64,000 bases of DNA from Turnera subulata (Eukaryota > Streptophyta > Magnoliopsida > Malpighiales > Passifloraceae), in contig JAKUCV010003182.1 in NCBI GenBank assembly GCA_028386065.3, positions 1 through 64,000 on the forward strand, read 5' to 3'. The notes beneath the pieces are model-generated. The model was not told where the DNA came from. It saw nothing but the letters and a program-made list of their open reading frames with translations, and did no database searches. The translations under genes were made by a program, and so were the position numbers. Below are positions 32,377 to 44,228 of the stretch, in pieces. Within the stretch, counting starts at the first letter, position 1. Every line of letters begins with the position of its first letter.

Positions 32377-35206
32377 ACAATTTGCCTATTAAAGCCATGA
32401 AACCGCGTTTCATTAGTCAACATTATCAGTCTAATATTCTTATTTCTCATAGTATGATGCTTCTATTATTTCTTATAGTATGATGCTTAATGTATTCCCA
32501 CATGAATAGATCTCTCCCCGTAAACAATCTCGTCCTACGCACCCAAAAATAGCAACGAAATATGGGAATTAAGTAAAGAAAAAAATGGAAACAAAGCAGT
32601 TGTGAATATACTGGCTCATTGATTCCTTCTTAATTAGCTACCCCTTTCTTTCCTCGCTTTTTCATTTTATGGCACCCTTGTATTGTTGTATACTACTACT
32701 ATGGAGAGATTGTAACAGTTAAGTGGATTTCAAGCGTCCATTAATGCATTATGAGAACTTTTGATTCCTTGACCATTTTAAATGGAGACTTTAACCGGGG
32801 GTTCTTAAAGTTATCTTTGGCGAAAATTAAAGGTTCACAATAATGTACTTCAAATATTCCTTTCCTCTAGGTGATCACCTCTGGAATTTGCTGAACTATT
32901 GATGATGCTTCTTATCTTTAAAGCTGACCTAATCAGCCAAAGATATCACTCATAAAACTGTATAGGAATAGCATCGTATTGCCAAGGACAAGCCTGGGTT
33001 GGTAATTGGTTGGCTGGCTGGCTGGCCTTTATGGTTGAGCAATTGAGATGGCAATATCCAATATTAGTCGGTGGGTAATTCACATCAAATGATAAAAAAA
33101 TTATAGAAAGGTGGTAGTAGTAGTACTACCAGAAAAGATAAGAGGAAGGGAAAAAAGGGTAAGGTCATTAGAGTGAGTGCCACTCCATATTCTTAAACTT
33201 CGAGTGGTGGAAATTCTTGACTTGATCAAAAAAGAGAGAAACAAACAAAATCTCCCTTAAATTGCCGGCTCATGCATCCAAAAAGGCCCAAAGAGAACAA
33301 ACGAGTCAACAAGGTGAGTGATATATATCCTTTTTTCTTCTTTATCATCTTCTTGATAATTTCTTCAAACACAAATGCTATCATCATTATCATCATTGAA
33401 AAAAGCACTTTTCCCTCTTAAGTTAATTTTATTATGGAGTAGTGATTCACATTTTTCGTTCAAGCTAGTAGTACTCATAAACTACTACCTACTATTACTT
33501 GAATCGAAAAAAGAAGAAAAGGTAGTTTGGTTCTAAGTATGGGCTCGATGACAAGGAACCATCAAACAGGAAAGCCACTGGATAAAGCATTTGTGTATGG
33601 GACTAGGCATGCCTCTGGCCATGTGCATATGTTGGTATCGCATTCCTCTGTGTATCCCAAATTTGATATATGGAAGAAGAATGCACACGAGGTTTGCTTG
33701 CTTGAGCATCCCGGCGGCCCAAGGGTCCGGAAACTTTTTGTCCCTTGAAGTAACCTATTGGGGAGACTAACTTTCATGGCTTCAAGTAATAACTTTATTC
33801 AAATATAGCAGAAAGTATGCAAGGATATATTGGTTGAACCCTTTTTCTTTTATCCTTGTAGTTATACTACTAGCACACCTTGGCATAACAAAATGAGCGG
33901 AAACCCTGTATTATTCTGAATCTTTATGAAGTTTAGTTATAAACAGAATTGCAGTACATTGGCCTAACTGAAATATGTTAAGAAAAAGATGGGAATGAGT
34001 TCTTGGTAATATGCAGCAATAATTATAATCAACAATATAATTCAGATCATAGAACAGATGCAAAATCTAGGAGTCATCATGTTGTTTCATTCTTGGCCAA
34101 TAATCATTGTACACGACAAAGCGAGAAGAAAGTCAAACAACCTCACTTTGCATCTTTCGCTGGTAGATGCTATATATATCTATCTGAGTGTCTGGGGCCT
34201 TAATGAGCAATGCAACCTATAACTTCTAGCATTTAAAATAAGGATCCTGATCTTTTCTGGTGGATGAAAGATCTTGATTTTTATCGCAGAAAGAATTGGT
34301 TTACCTAACAAGATGTAAGCAAAGTCCTCAACTTCCTCACCTAATTAGAAATCTCATACCCTTGCAACCCCAGAAAGGATGTCACAACCAGATATTAATT
34401 GTCAAGACAAGAAGAACCAAGTCTTCATCTTCAGGTAAACATAGAATCAGGCCAAGATCAGGGACTAACTACCGTCCTTTCCAATCTTGCCTTAGAACCA
34501 AATAAAGATAATTAAACTTCAAGATGTGGCTTGTGTAGTGTTTAACCATGAAAGAAAAGACCCATATATTGTCAGGTCGGCGGCTTACCCTGCTTTTGGT
34601 TTTTCTGTCCCTAAACTACTTTATATGTGTGGACATTACCTTTGGTTCACGCCATAAACAGTATAAACGCCATGATTCCATGCCCCCTCTTCTAAGTCAC
34701 ACACATACTCAAAAGCATTTGCATACTGCCCAGTAAGTTTTTTTTTTTCTTTTATAAGTGTATATGCTTGTATTAATGCTTAAACAGACACTACCGATAA
34801 GTTGTGTGTCTCACATGTGAACTCCAGACCTGTTAATTGTTGTCCAAACTATAATTTCAACTTTCACGTTGACTTTGTTGTTCTCTTGAAAATTTGGCTT
34901 CAAGAGTCCTAATCTTGTCACCCAAATAACTCAAGATGATGGGCATTGACCTGTTTTTTTTTTCAAGGGAATGGACTTCCATGGTTCTCTTGCATTGTAT
35001 ACATGGTTGTCAGTGCAGCGAACTGGTGGAGTCACTTGTCAGTTTAATACTGGTCCAACCAAGAAAGGTCAAAATTCTGACCGAAGAAACTTTGCCATAT
35101 GCTTGGAATAGTCATCTGTATCCTGATTCCTAATTAACCAAAAACTATTAATACAAACCTGCTATCGCCATTGTCTCTGAGATAGTGAGGACTCCAAACA
35201 GGGAAA
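32377..35206. other. Intergenic, about 2.8 kb, several small frames of doubtful status
   Basis: A 69-codon frame at 33539-33748 and a 62-codon frame at 34548-34736 that begins with a hydrophobic segment (RRLTLLLVFLSLNYFICV) are the only frames worth checking. Neither resembles a family I know. A small palindrome built on 'ggtagtagtagtactacc' lies at 33113-33130. Confidence 0.4.
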
Positions 35207-35820
35207 ATGGGGGACAATAACCATGAAAGGTTAGCTTAATTAAGATGTATATACTGTAGTTTTAATTTCTTCTATTTCCTTTTGATTTGGACTGATCATA
35301 TTATATACATCTTCTTTCATTTTGAGATGACAGTATTATTTTCCAACACGGCCTTTCTGCTTTCTTCGTCATGACATTAAGTACACTCCTGCAAGTGAAG
35401 TACCAGCCAATGCAAGTGTCTCCATTCGACACACACAGTGAAACCATGCTCATGTTCTTTGTTGTTCTGTTCTTGTACGCGACTGCAACGGCCGGAGAAG
35501 CTCTTATGGCCGGCGACCCTGTTTACCTTGCAGTCGCCAGCAACATCAGGCTATTGGTTAGCGTCCTTAGCTCAATTCTGCTGCTGCTAATTCTGGTCCC
35601 AATTATGGGGTGGGTCGCTTTTGGGATGTGGCTCTGTTTTGCTTTCAAGGTAATATATGACTCATACGAAGTGGTGTATAGATTGCTAAGGGAGGCAAGT
35701 CTCCAGGTTTTGGACATGGCTAGAGGGATTATGGCGATCGTTAGACGAGGGTTTAGGACAGGGAACGCAAGTAATTCCGGTGTTAAAGTTCCCAAGTGTC
35801 GGGAAACTGATTTGGTTTAG
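35207..35820 (+). CDS. Small multi-pass membrane protein of unknown function, two exons
   Basis: Exon 1 (35207-35229) encodes MGDNNHER and joins across a 104-bp GT-AG intron to exon 2 (35334-35820), giving 169 residues. Without the first exon the frame would begin inside a hydrophobic segment, and the splice restores a short hydrophilic N terminus in phase. Hydrophobic segments cover roughly residues 10-26, 47-65 and 80-115 (RLLVSVLSSILLLLILVPIM followed by GWVAFGMWLCFAF), suggesting three or four membrane spans. The C terminus is basic (RGIMAIVRRGFRTGN). I do not recognise a domain. Regular codon use and the clean splice support a real gene, but expression evidence is needed for exon 1. Confidence 0.62.
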
Positions 35821-36297
35821 TAGTATTAGATCATTACATGATGCCTAATGCCCCGTGTCAGTGTTGTGGGCCTGAGGCCTAATTCCCATTGTCTGGTTGG
35901 AGTTAATAGTAACTTTTTGTTCATGCTATGACGTCGTTTTAAGCTGTTGAGTTAAAAAATAAAGAGTAAAAAATTTTCAGCTGTTGAAAACTATGATAAA
36001 ATTTCCTGCCATCCAAATGTTCAAACGAGTAAGGAGTCCAGCCCAAAAATATTAAGGGGCTTTTGAGCTTTATAGAAGCCCAAATGGGACCAATTGGCCT
36101 CGGCCCAATTCAGTGCATCGTCCCCGGCAGGTTTCTTTTCTTCTCCTCCTCCTCCTGCAATGAAGAAGAAACAAGAGACCAACGGTAAGTATATAGACAG
36201 CAAACAAACAAAACCAGAAAGTAGTTACAGAAAAGGTAAGAAACAGCAAACTAGAAAAGAAACAAAAAAAAAAGAAGAGAAGAAGAAGCAAACATCC
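35821..36297. other. Short intergenic region and presumed 5' UTR of the U1-type zinc-finger gene
   Basis: The frame of the next gene is open upstream, with another in-frame ATG at 36160. The stretch between is Lys/Gln-rich by virtue of A-rich DNA and is probably untranslated leader. Confidence 0.4.
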
Positions 36298-39200
36298 ATG
36301 AATTATCCCAATTATCATTTCCAACGATTCCAATACCAATACCCACAATACCCACAGCAGCAGCAACAACAACAGGTTCAATATCAAATTCATTCAACCC
36401 AGTCATACTCATCAACAGCACCACTAACAACAGAAGCGTATCATTATCACAAGCAACCACAATATCTCCTCCACCAACCGCCCCCTGTCTCTGGCCACCC
36501 GCCAGGTATCCCGTTCCCGCCCAACCCGTATTACCCGCCAGTCGAGAATCGGCAACAACCGAATCCGGGTCTGGATGCGCAGTTCTGGAGGCCCACACAA
36601 CAACTCCAAGTATGTAAATGGCAATGCTGCATCTTGTTTTTTGTTGGTTTCGCGCTTTGTTTTGGATTCAGTTGTCAGTTTTTTGCCTATGTGAATTTGC
36701 ATACTTTTTGGTTGGAGAATATATGGTCATTTGATTGAGCTTGGTTTTTTGTTTTTTTTTTTTTTTTTTTATGTAATTGGGCCGAGCTTTATCTTATCGT
36801 GCGGGAATCTCTTCTGGGTAACCGTTATTATGGTTTGCTTTGAGGTATAGAACGTATTAGTGGCTAGAATTTGACTGTGGGAAGGCAGCTTTACCTTGAA
36901 AACTCAAGTCTGGCAAAGGGGAAATATAGCGGCCTATCAGGTTGATCTCTGTAGCTCTAGTTGTCGATGCCTGCTTTTTTGATGTGCAATCGTGGATCTT
37001 TGTCTGGTTTCCTTGGAGGTCAGGTGTCAGACATGGACATGTTCTTAAATCTTCTTTTCTACAGCAACTGATGATCTAGAGGAGAAAAGCAGATTCAGTT
37101 CTGGCCCAAGCTTCCGTTTGATAATCACTTGACTGACCATGTTAGACTATTGTCAACCAATCTTGTTTATAGTTCATAAACATTGTCATTTGAACCTCTT
37201 TTAGCTGCTAAAACTTCATATTAAGCAAAACCATACTTTGCTTTTCAAAGTCGAGTAGTTGGTTGTCTTTGGTTTCCTTTTCTTATCAGTATTGACTATC
37301 TCTATTTATCCAGCACTGATCTTTCTGTCTTTTGTTCTCTTCTACATTGTGGTCATAGTTGCTATCTATCCATTGTGGTCATAGTTTGAACCTTAAATTG
37401 GGTGTTATTCGTTTCCTGGATATTTATTTGTCTTCTTGGTGCCTCTGTTTGACGGAAATTATGATTCTTTCCTTCATCATACCCTAATTATTGAAATCTT
37501 TCCATTTTTTAGTCATTTAAACAAAGCCTTTGATGAGTGGTTAACTGATTATTGTAGCAGAAAATTCTGGTTTATTTATTGCTTAAGAAGCCAGATATTC
37601 ATCACTGAGGTGTCTCAAGTATGGCTCTCGAATTATTTCGCTTATCTGTCTCCAGCACCACAACTTAGCTATTGGTTTCTCTTTCATTCTCATTTGGATG
37701 TAATATTTACAAATCTTTATGTCTTTCTCTTACAACCTTCTTTTTCTTTGCACTTTTATCCACAGTTGCTATCTTAATGGTTCACTGCTATTGCATTTTT
37801 TCCTCTTTTGCCTGTAATGTTAAGCTTATTGGTTACTATAATTTTGAAACTACGTACTTAAAAAGCATGCTTTATCTTTTGATGCAATCTGCAGAGGGGA
37901 CAATCCACACATAAGGATGGAAGTGGAAGTGGTGGTAGGACATTCAGAGGGCATGGCCAGGGCCATTTTGGTCATCTTAGCTCCACATCAGGAGGTCATT
38001 CATCCCCATTTTTCAACAGGAAGGGTGGCCAGGTTGGTGGTAAGCACCTGAAGCCACATGGTGCTTCATTGACTCAAAATTCTGCTCCGGCACCTGCTGA
38101 TGGTGCGGCCTCTTTAATACTACCTTTTGCATCTATGTCTGGCCACGTAGCAAGTCAAGTATCTGCTGCTCCACCCCATGTTCCCCCTCGAATGGCTTGG
38201 TGTGATCTCTGTAAGGTTGGGTGCAAGACGGAGCAAATCCTAGAGCAACATAAGAATGGAAAAAAGCATAAAAGGAAATTGAGTAAATGTGAAGAGTTGC
38301 AAAATCAGAACCAGCTCATAAGTGAATACTCAAATTTGCAAATGCCAAGTTCTGTCTTAAAACTAGAAGCCGTTCGGTCTGAAAAGTCCTTGGCATCAAA
38401 GGAAGCAGAAAACCTGCCTGAGACTGTAGCCTGTCAAGCGGTTAGTAGCAGTAACATGGATGAAACTGACCCGCAGAGGGGTACTGCCATGAAGAGTGAA
38501 GTATCAGTCTGTGAGTCCGATCAAGAACCTGCAAATAAATTGAAGTGTCAATTTGAAAAAAGAGGGCGTGGTGTGAAGCGTAAAAAGAGTGGTGCAGCAG
38601 GCAGGAAGCATGCAAGGACAGATGTTGGACCCAGTGGACCAGCTGACAATGCCAAATCCAAAGAGGTGACTCCTTTTATATGTGAATTGTGCAATGTGAG
38701 ATGTGAATCTCAGACTGGCTTTGATCATCATTTGGCTGGTAAGAAGCATCTAAAAAAGAGTGGTGCCTCAGGTGGTAAGCATGCAAGAACAGATGCTGGA
38801 CCCAGTGGACCAGTTGACCATGCCAAATCCAAAAAGGTGACGCCTTTTGTGTGTGAATTGTGTAATGTGAGATGTGAATCTCAGTTTAGCTTTGATTATC
38901 ATTTGGCTGGTAAGAAACATCTATCAAAAAAGAGTGGTGCTGCAAGTGGTAACCATGCTATGACAGATGCTAGGCCTGATGGACTAGCTGACCATGCCAA
39001 ATCCAAAGAGGTGACTTCTTTTATATGTGAATTCTGCAATGTGAGATGTAAATCTCGGGTTGGCTTGTATAAGCATTTGGCTGCTAAGAAGCATCTACCA
39101 AAAGCTGAACCTGGAAAAGTTGGTCTCCTAGCACTCTATCCACCTGACTTGAATGCCACATCGTCTTCCTTGATTTCTCAGATTCAACAAGGTATTACTG

Positions 39201-39505
39201 ATCATCAGGCTGTTTTAGCTCAGTTATTGGCTCATGTGTTCACGCAAGCACCAGGACTGCTAGAAACACAATTACCAGGGACTAAAGCAATACTGCCTAA
39301 TATGGCAGTCTCGGCAGCATTGACCGGATCAACTTTGGATCGCCACAATCACAAAAACATGACGCAAGGAACAGAAGCTGGAACCGAAGACGTTACGACG
39401 GGAGCCAACAAGCAGCCATCTTGCGTAACAGAATTTGAAGTCGCTCCAGCAGGGAATGGGAATGGAACATCATCATCTGAATTAGAGAATGCTATTCTTC
39501 CCTAG
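36298..39505 (+). CDS. U1-type (matrin-like) zinc-finger protein with Pro/Gln-rich N terminus, two exons
   Basis: Exon 1 (36298-36609) and exon 2 (37895-39505) join in phase across a 1285-bp GT-AG intron, giving 640 residues. The N terminus is Tyr/Pro/Gln-rich (YPQQQQQQQ, then Pro-rich to about 100), followed by a Gly/His/Arg-rich segment. Four U1-type C2H2 fingers with the H-x5-H spacing start at C207 (WCDLCKVGC), C367, C424 and C482. The last three sit in 57-58 residue internal repeats. U1-type fingers bind double-stranded or structured RNA in spliceosomal and matrin proteins (family knowledge); RNA binding here is inferred. An in-frame ATG at 36160 would add 46 Lys-rich residues; I prefer 36298. 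A polyadenylation-like AATAAA lies at 39751. A broken piece of this gene lies at 42328-42514. Confidence 0.87.
38582..39104 (+). repeat. Three in-frame coding repeats of 171-174 bp, one zinc finger each
   Basis: Each unit begins with KKSGA and a KHARTDAGPSGP-like linker, followed by HAKSKEVTPF and a CELCNVRCES...H-x5-H finger. Repeat starts are spaced 171 and 174 nt, exact multiples of three. The first two units are more alike than the third, whose linker has drifted (NHAMTDARPDG). Confidence 0.9.
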
Positions 39506-40123
39506 GGTAGTCTTGGTGGAGAAGGTTGGCCAATATTTCTACAGCAACAGTAGCAGAAAATGGGGTCCTTGTACCACCGACTTGGAGAACTGGGAGATTG
39601 AAATGCAGGTCTTGTGGGTATAAGTTAAAGAATTTGTTTTAGACTGGGAGAATTCCATGCGAAGCCCATTGTTTATCATTATGTTGATCATATTCTTTTT
39701 TCTCTTTTGTTTTTTAGCTGACTTCATCTGAGATGTAATGCCTACCTGAAATAAATGGTCGTTGAATTTTCCTTCTGTTATAATATCCAAGACTTTTAGA
39801 CTATAGATTTTCAGGAAATTTATAGAGGCAGAAAGTTAAACAGATCAGGCAGAGAACTCCGGACTCACTCACTACCTGTCTTTATGGATCAAAGTATGTT
39901 GGAGATTACTCTTCCTTTTGTTCTAATTAACTAAAAGGACTGTGAAGTAAAACTTGAGATATGCAGTGATGCATTCTTCGGCTACTGAGAAGTGGAGATA
40001 GAAGGTATTTCAAGGTGCACATCAGTAGTATAAATAAAGTGAACTTATTAATTTATTTCGAGGTGTTCACCAAAATTCATCATCTGCATATTAGTAACCA
40101 TTAATTATGACAAATTAAATATT
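39506..40123. other. 3' UTR of the zinc-finger gene and start of the expansin duplication unit
   Basis: No gene is seen. From 39994 onward the sequence is duplicated at 42761 and runs into the 3' end of the expansin on the minus strand. Confidence 0.6.
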
Positions 40124-40242
40124 TTTTTTTGACCCAAAAAAAAAAGGCATCAGTGGTGTCATCATCGCCCCGTTGGTCCAGGCCCCGGTCAATACCGGTT
40201 ACATCCTGGCATTAGACCTCCTCATAGGAGAGACGACCGGTT
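40124..40242 (-). mobile_element. 5'-truncated SINE inserted at the stop codon of an expansin
   Basis: This matches the 3' third of the SINE at 56734-57047 (shared 'ggcatcagtggtgtcatcat' and 'ccaggccccggtcaata'), with the A-tail on the minus strand. The 14-bp target duplication 'acaaattaaatatt' flanks it at 40110-40123 and 40243-40256. The tRNA-like head is missing. The duplicated expansin locus at 42862-42890 lacks the insert, so the insertion is younger than the gene duplication. Confidence 0.92.
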
Positions 40243-40247
40243 ACAAA

Positions 40248-41457
40248 TTAAATATTAGTATGGGATGTGTAATATTGTCCGGGCTGCCAATTAGCAGGGA
40301 TGGTATTAATAGCTTTAATGGTCCTGCCAGAATCTGTTGTGAGCTTGAGAGATAGGGGGCCACGCAGAGGTGCACCAGAGTCAAGTTTCCAATCTACACC
40401 CCATAGCCGTTGCATGGGACGCCATGCGTTGCCTGATGCTTCTTTCAGTTCAAGGGAAGCAACTTCACCATCTCCATTCACGTATTCCACAATCACAGCA
40501 AAATAGTAGGGGTTGGATCCACTATCAATGTGAAAAGTCACAAAGGTGCCCGGATACTTGCACGGTACCCTGCAAGTTGTAGGATATATAACAACAAATA
40601 AAATGGTTAAACTTTGCTACTTAATTATAAACTTTTAACTAGCTGTCTTTTCTCCAAGAGAGAATTTACTTCCTTCTTTTTAATAAACCTTATTTATAGT
40701 GAAGGAGTGAATGTATATATACCTTTTGTATTGAATCTGTAGGATTCCTGCGTTACGCAGTGCAGTGTCCTGGCCAGGTTTTGCCAATGCTCCAAAGGCA
40801 GTGCCACTTAGATCGAAATGAACAGCCTCTGGGCAACCAGGACAACTATCTGTGATAACTACAGTCACTGGCTTCCGTGAACATGATGGATTGGATGCGC
40901 ACTTCACCTGTAATTTTACGGTCCACAGAAACAATTATTATTATACACTGATCATTTTTTCTATGGTAACTATATATATGTATAAATATATATATATACA
41001 CCTGATAGCACGCCCCGCATCCTTTGCCTGAGAGATACAAAGAGGGTCCTCCGGCTGATACCATTTTAGCAAATTTGGCTCCGCTTACATCTTTACCAAA
41101 CCCACAAGCTCCACCTACGTACGTACACCAAAAATATAAGATGTAAAAAGCTTAATTATTAGCACCTTCATCGTCAAAAAATTGGAGGCACACACATGTA
41201 CAGATATGGATTCATAATTCCATGCATCTTTTGTGCAAATGCGTTGTTTGAATAATTATATATATACCTTCACTTCCGGCTCCATATGGATCGCCGTACC
41301 AGGTTGCTACTGCTGGTGCCCCAGTAGGATAATTATATTTGCCTTTGCGTATAGTACTATTGAAAGAGCGGCAGGAAATGAGAGACAGTGTTTGAAACAA
41401 AAAGAGAAGCACAAGAGAAATGATAAGACATTTTCTTGGATGACAAGCTGCAGCCAT
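40248..41457 (-). CDS. Beta-expansin, tandem copy A, four exons
   Basis: Minus-strand exons 41457-41268, 41114-41002, 40907-40723 and 40569-40248 give 269 residues. A signal peptide covers about residues 1-29, with one sequon at N33, TWYG at 52-55, CGACYQ ending exon 2, HFD at 131-133 (VHFDLSG), and the C-terminal carbohydrate-binding domain ([19 protein letters not shown] ... [10 protein letters not shown]). Exon lengths 190, 113, 185 and 322 match copy B except in the last. The stop codon (40250-40248) lies inside the target duplication of a SINE, and the last four residues differ in length from copy B. Secreted wall-loosening role as for the family. It appears intact. Confidence 0.95.
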
Positions 41458-41580
41458 TGGAGCTGATCAGAGAAGAGCTACCATACACTGATTATAGCTA
41501 TTGAACCACTAAAACCACTAGTATCACAATTAAGAAGTAATTAATTGTGTGTTAATTACTAGTAGGGAAGAATGGGGCAT

Positions 41581-41588
41581 AATTTATA
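41581..41588 (-). promoter_or_regulatory. TATA box of expansin copy A
   Basis: The minus strand reads TATAAATT about 124 bp upstream of the ATG, at the position equivalent to the TATA box of copy B. Confidence 0.6.
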
Positions 41589-41596
41589 GGGAGCAA

Positions 41597-41924
41597 ACTA
41601 GCCCCCATTCGTGTTGCAGTTATGTGTGGTGAAGATTTTGGGATAAGTAAAATATGATGCTGCTATTTCATAAATAGAATGGAATCAACAATTGCTGAAT
41701 TCTTTGTATGAAATTTGCATAAACAAAATCTTATGTTGCCATTTACAGTTGGACAAGCGTTGTAACTATCAAGAGGGTTAGTAGATCTCTCTCAAAAATA
41801 TCCTTGCAATCAAGCGTTGCAACAATCCTTTGACCTTTCTTTGGAAACTAATGCCATCGTTAAGGACATTATAGAATTGGAATGATCTTATGTACATATC
41901 TAACTAGCGCCCATTCATGTTGCA
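41597..41924. repeat. Upstream segment of about 306 bp bounded by 22-bp near-identical direct repeats, present only in copy A
   Basis: 'actagcccccattcgtgttg' at 41597 recurs as 'actagcgcccattcatgttg' at 41903. Copy B has a single version of this motif (near 44235) and nothing between. Either copy B lost the segment by recombination between the repeats, or copy A gained it. It lies just upstream of the TATA box of copy A, so it changes that promoter. Confidence 0.8.
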
Positions 41925-42327
41925 TATGCATGGTCTCTCGAACCTGTTTGGGGCTGTTGCCATGTGAAACGAGGTATATACCAAGCAGCTAATCCCCAAC
42001 AAGAAAAACAGACTGGGGTGATGAATAGAGAAACAATGGAAGTAATATACAAAGAAGGCAAACACATTAAACACCAAAGTGGAAAATTGTTAACGTACAT
42101 ATGCCATTGTAAGGATAAGTTACTCTTGGAATTTTTACTAATTACGGTTGGAGTCATAACTTTCAATTGACGTTTTGGTGGACAAGAAGAGATTTTTTTT
42201 CTTTTTTTTAAAAAAAGAAAATCGAGATATAAGTTTATATCGATGATTGATAATTGCCGTGTCATGATTTACAGATTCTTAACAAAAAAAATTTCCCTGA
42301 TTAATTTAAAATGTGTGCAGGATGAAT

Positions 42328-42514
42328 CTGAGACTGTAGCCTGTCAAGCGGTTAGTAGCAGTAACATGGATGAAACTGACCCGCATGCAGAAGGATACTG
42401 CCATGAAAAATGAAGTATCAGTCTGTGAGTCAGATCAAGAACCTGAAAATAAATTGTAGTGTCAATTTGAAAAAATAGGGCGTGCAATGCATGGTGTGTA
42501 GCGTAAAAAGAGTG
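42328..42514 (+). pseudogene. Dead fragment of the U1-type zinc-finger gene
   Basis: This segment is nearly identical to 38418-38591, inside exon 2 of the zinc-finger gene (shared 'gagactgtagcctgtcaagc' and 'ggatgaaactgacccgca'). It carries small insertions ('catgca', 'caatgcat') and stop codons, including 'tag' after 'aaattg', and has no promoter or other exons. Its left end is the breakpoint of the tandem duplication that created expansin copy B. Confidence 0.93.
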
Positions 42515-42760
42515 GGTCAGTTTTATAAATTAAGAGAAAAAGAAAAATTTCTTATTTAACCATATAATCTGTCTTAACACAAACATTGGTGATCTCGGGG
42601 ATAATAATTATGGGTCAGTTTTATAAATTAAGAGAAAAAGAAAACCATTGTCAAGCTCTTCCGCTATGAGAAGTGCCGGGAATTGAAATATACTGATTGG
42701 TGAAGTAGAGACCAAAACTAGTCAAGTCCGGAGAAGGCAAATCTCTCTCTATATAAGATC
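42515..42760 (+). repeat. Spacer with a 33-bp direct repeat (100-bp offset)
   Basis: 'gggtcagttttataaattaa' followed by 'gagaaaaagaaaa' occurs at 42513 and again at 42613. The spacer replaces about 1.4 kb of zinc-finger gene expected here if the duplication had stayed complete. Confidence 0.8.
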
Positions 42761-42885
42761 GGAGATACAAGGTATTTCAAGGTGCACATCAGTAGTATAA
42801 ATAAAGTGAACTTATTAATTTATTTCAAGGTGTTCACCAAAATTCATCATCTGCCTATTAGTAATCATTAACTATGACAAATTAA

Positions 42886-44091
42886 TTAGTGCGGGAATTT
42901 GTAATATTGCCCAGGCTGCCAATTAGCAGGGATGGCATCAATAGCTTCAATGGTCCCCCCAGAATCTGTGGTCAGCTTGAGAGAAAGGGGGCCACGCAGA
43001 GGTGCACCAGAGTTAAGTTTCCAATCTTCACCCCATGATCGTTGCATGGGGAGCCATGCGTTGCCTGATGCTTCTTTCAGTTCAAGGGCGGCAAGTTCAC
43101 CATCTCCATTCACGTATTCCACTATCACAGCAAAATAGTAGGGGTTGGCTCCACTATCGATGTGAAAAGTCAGAGAGTTGCCCGGATAATTGCACGGTAC
43201 CCTGCAAGAAGTTGTAGGATATATATCAAGAAATTATAAAATGGTTAAACTTGACTACTTATAATTTTTTACTAGCTGTCTTTTCTCGAAAGAGACTTAA
43301 TAATTCCCTTAATTTCTAATCTTTTTAATAAACCTTATTTGTAGTTAAAGAGGGAATGTGTACGTATATACCTTTGGTATTGAATTTGTATGATTCCTGC
43401 GTTACGCAGTGCATTGTCCTGGCCAGGTTTTGCCAATGCTCCAAAGGCAGTGCCACTTAGATCGAAATGAACAGCCTCTGGGCAACCAGGACAACTATCT
43501 GTGATAACTACAGTCACTGGCTTCCATGAACATGATGGATTGGATGAACACTTCACCTGTAAATTTTACAGTCCACAAACATATATATTATCATACAGTG
43601 AACCTTTTTTTTCTATGGTAACTATATATATATATATACCTGATAGCACGCCCCGCATCCTTTGCCATCGAGGTACAAAGAGGGTCCTCCGGCTGATACC
43701 ATTTTAGCAAATTTGGGTCCGCTTACATCTTTGCCAAAGCCACAAGCTCCGCCTTCGTAGGTACACCAAAAATGTAAGATATAAAAAGCTTATTAGCATC
43801 TTCATTGTCAAAAAATTTGAGGCACACACATGTACATATATATATGGATTCGTTCCATACTTCTTTTGTGCAATGCGTTGTTTGAATAATTATATATATA
43901 CCTTCACTTCCGGCTCCATATGGATCGCCATACCAGGTTGCTACTGCTGGTGCCCAAGTAGGATAATTATATTTGCCTTTGAGTATAGTACTATTGAAAG
44001 AGCGGCAGGAAATGAGAGACAGTGTTTGAAACAAAAAGAGAAGTGTAAGAGAAATGATGAGACATTTTCTTGGAAGACAAGCTGCAGCCAT
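42886..44091 (-). CDS. Beta-expansin, tandem copy B, four exons
   Basis: Minus-strand exons 44091-43902, 43752-43640, 43556-43372 and 43201-42886 give 267 residues. The architecture is that of copy A: signal peptide, N33 sequon, TWYG 52-55, HFD 131-133, and a C-terminal binding domain ending [14 protein letters not shown]. It differs from copy A at scattered residues, for example TWAPAV for TGAPAV before the TWYG motif and SLYLDGKG for SLYLSGKG. Splice sites and intron positions are identical, so the pair arose by duplication at the DNA level. It lacks the SINE and the 306-bp upstream segment of copy A. It appears intact. Confidence 0.95.
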
Positions 44092-44220
44092 TGAAGCTGA
44101 TCAGAGAAAGAGCTAGCTAGCTTATACTGATTAATTATAGCTAGTGAGCCACTAAAACCACTAGTATCACAATTAAGAAGTAATAAATTGTGTGTTAATT
44201 ACTAGTAGGGAAGAATGAGG

Positions 44221-44228
44221 TATTTATA
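44221..44228 (-). promoter_or_regulatory. TATA box of expansin copy B
   Basis: The minus strand reads TATAAATA about 130 bp upstream of the ATG. Confidence 0.6.

Noticed and set aside
33539..33748. 69-codon frame reading MGSMTRNHQTGKPLDK
   Set aside because: Composition is protein-like but no family is recognised, no promoter is evident, and the opposite strand is open across the same interval.
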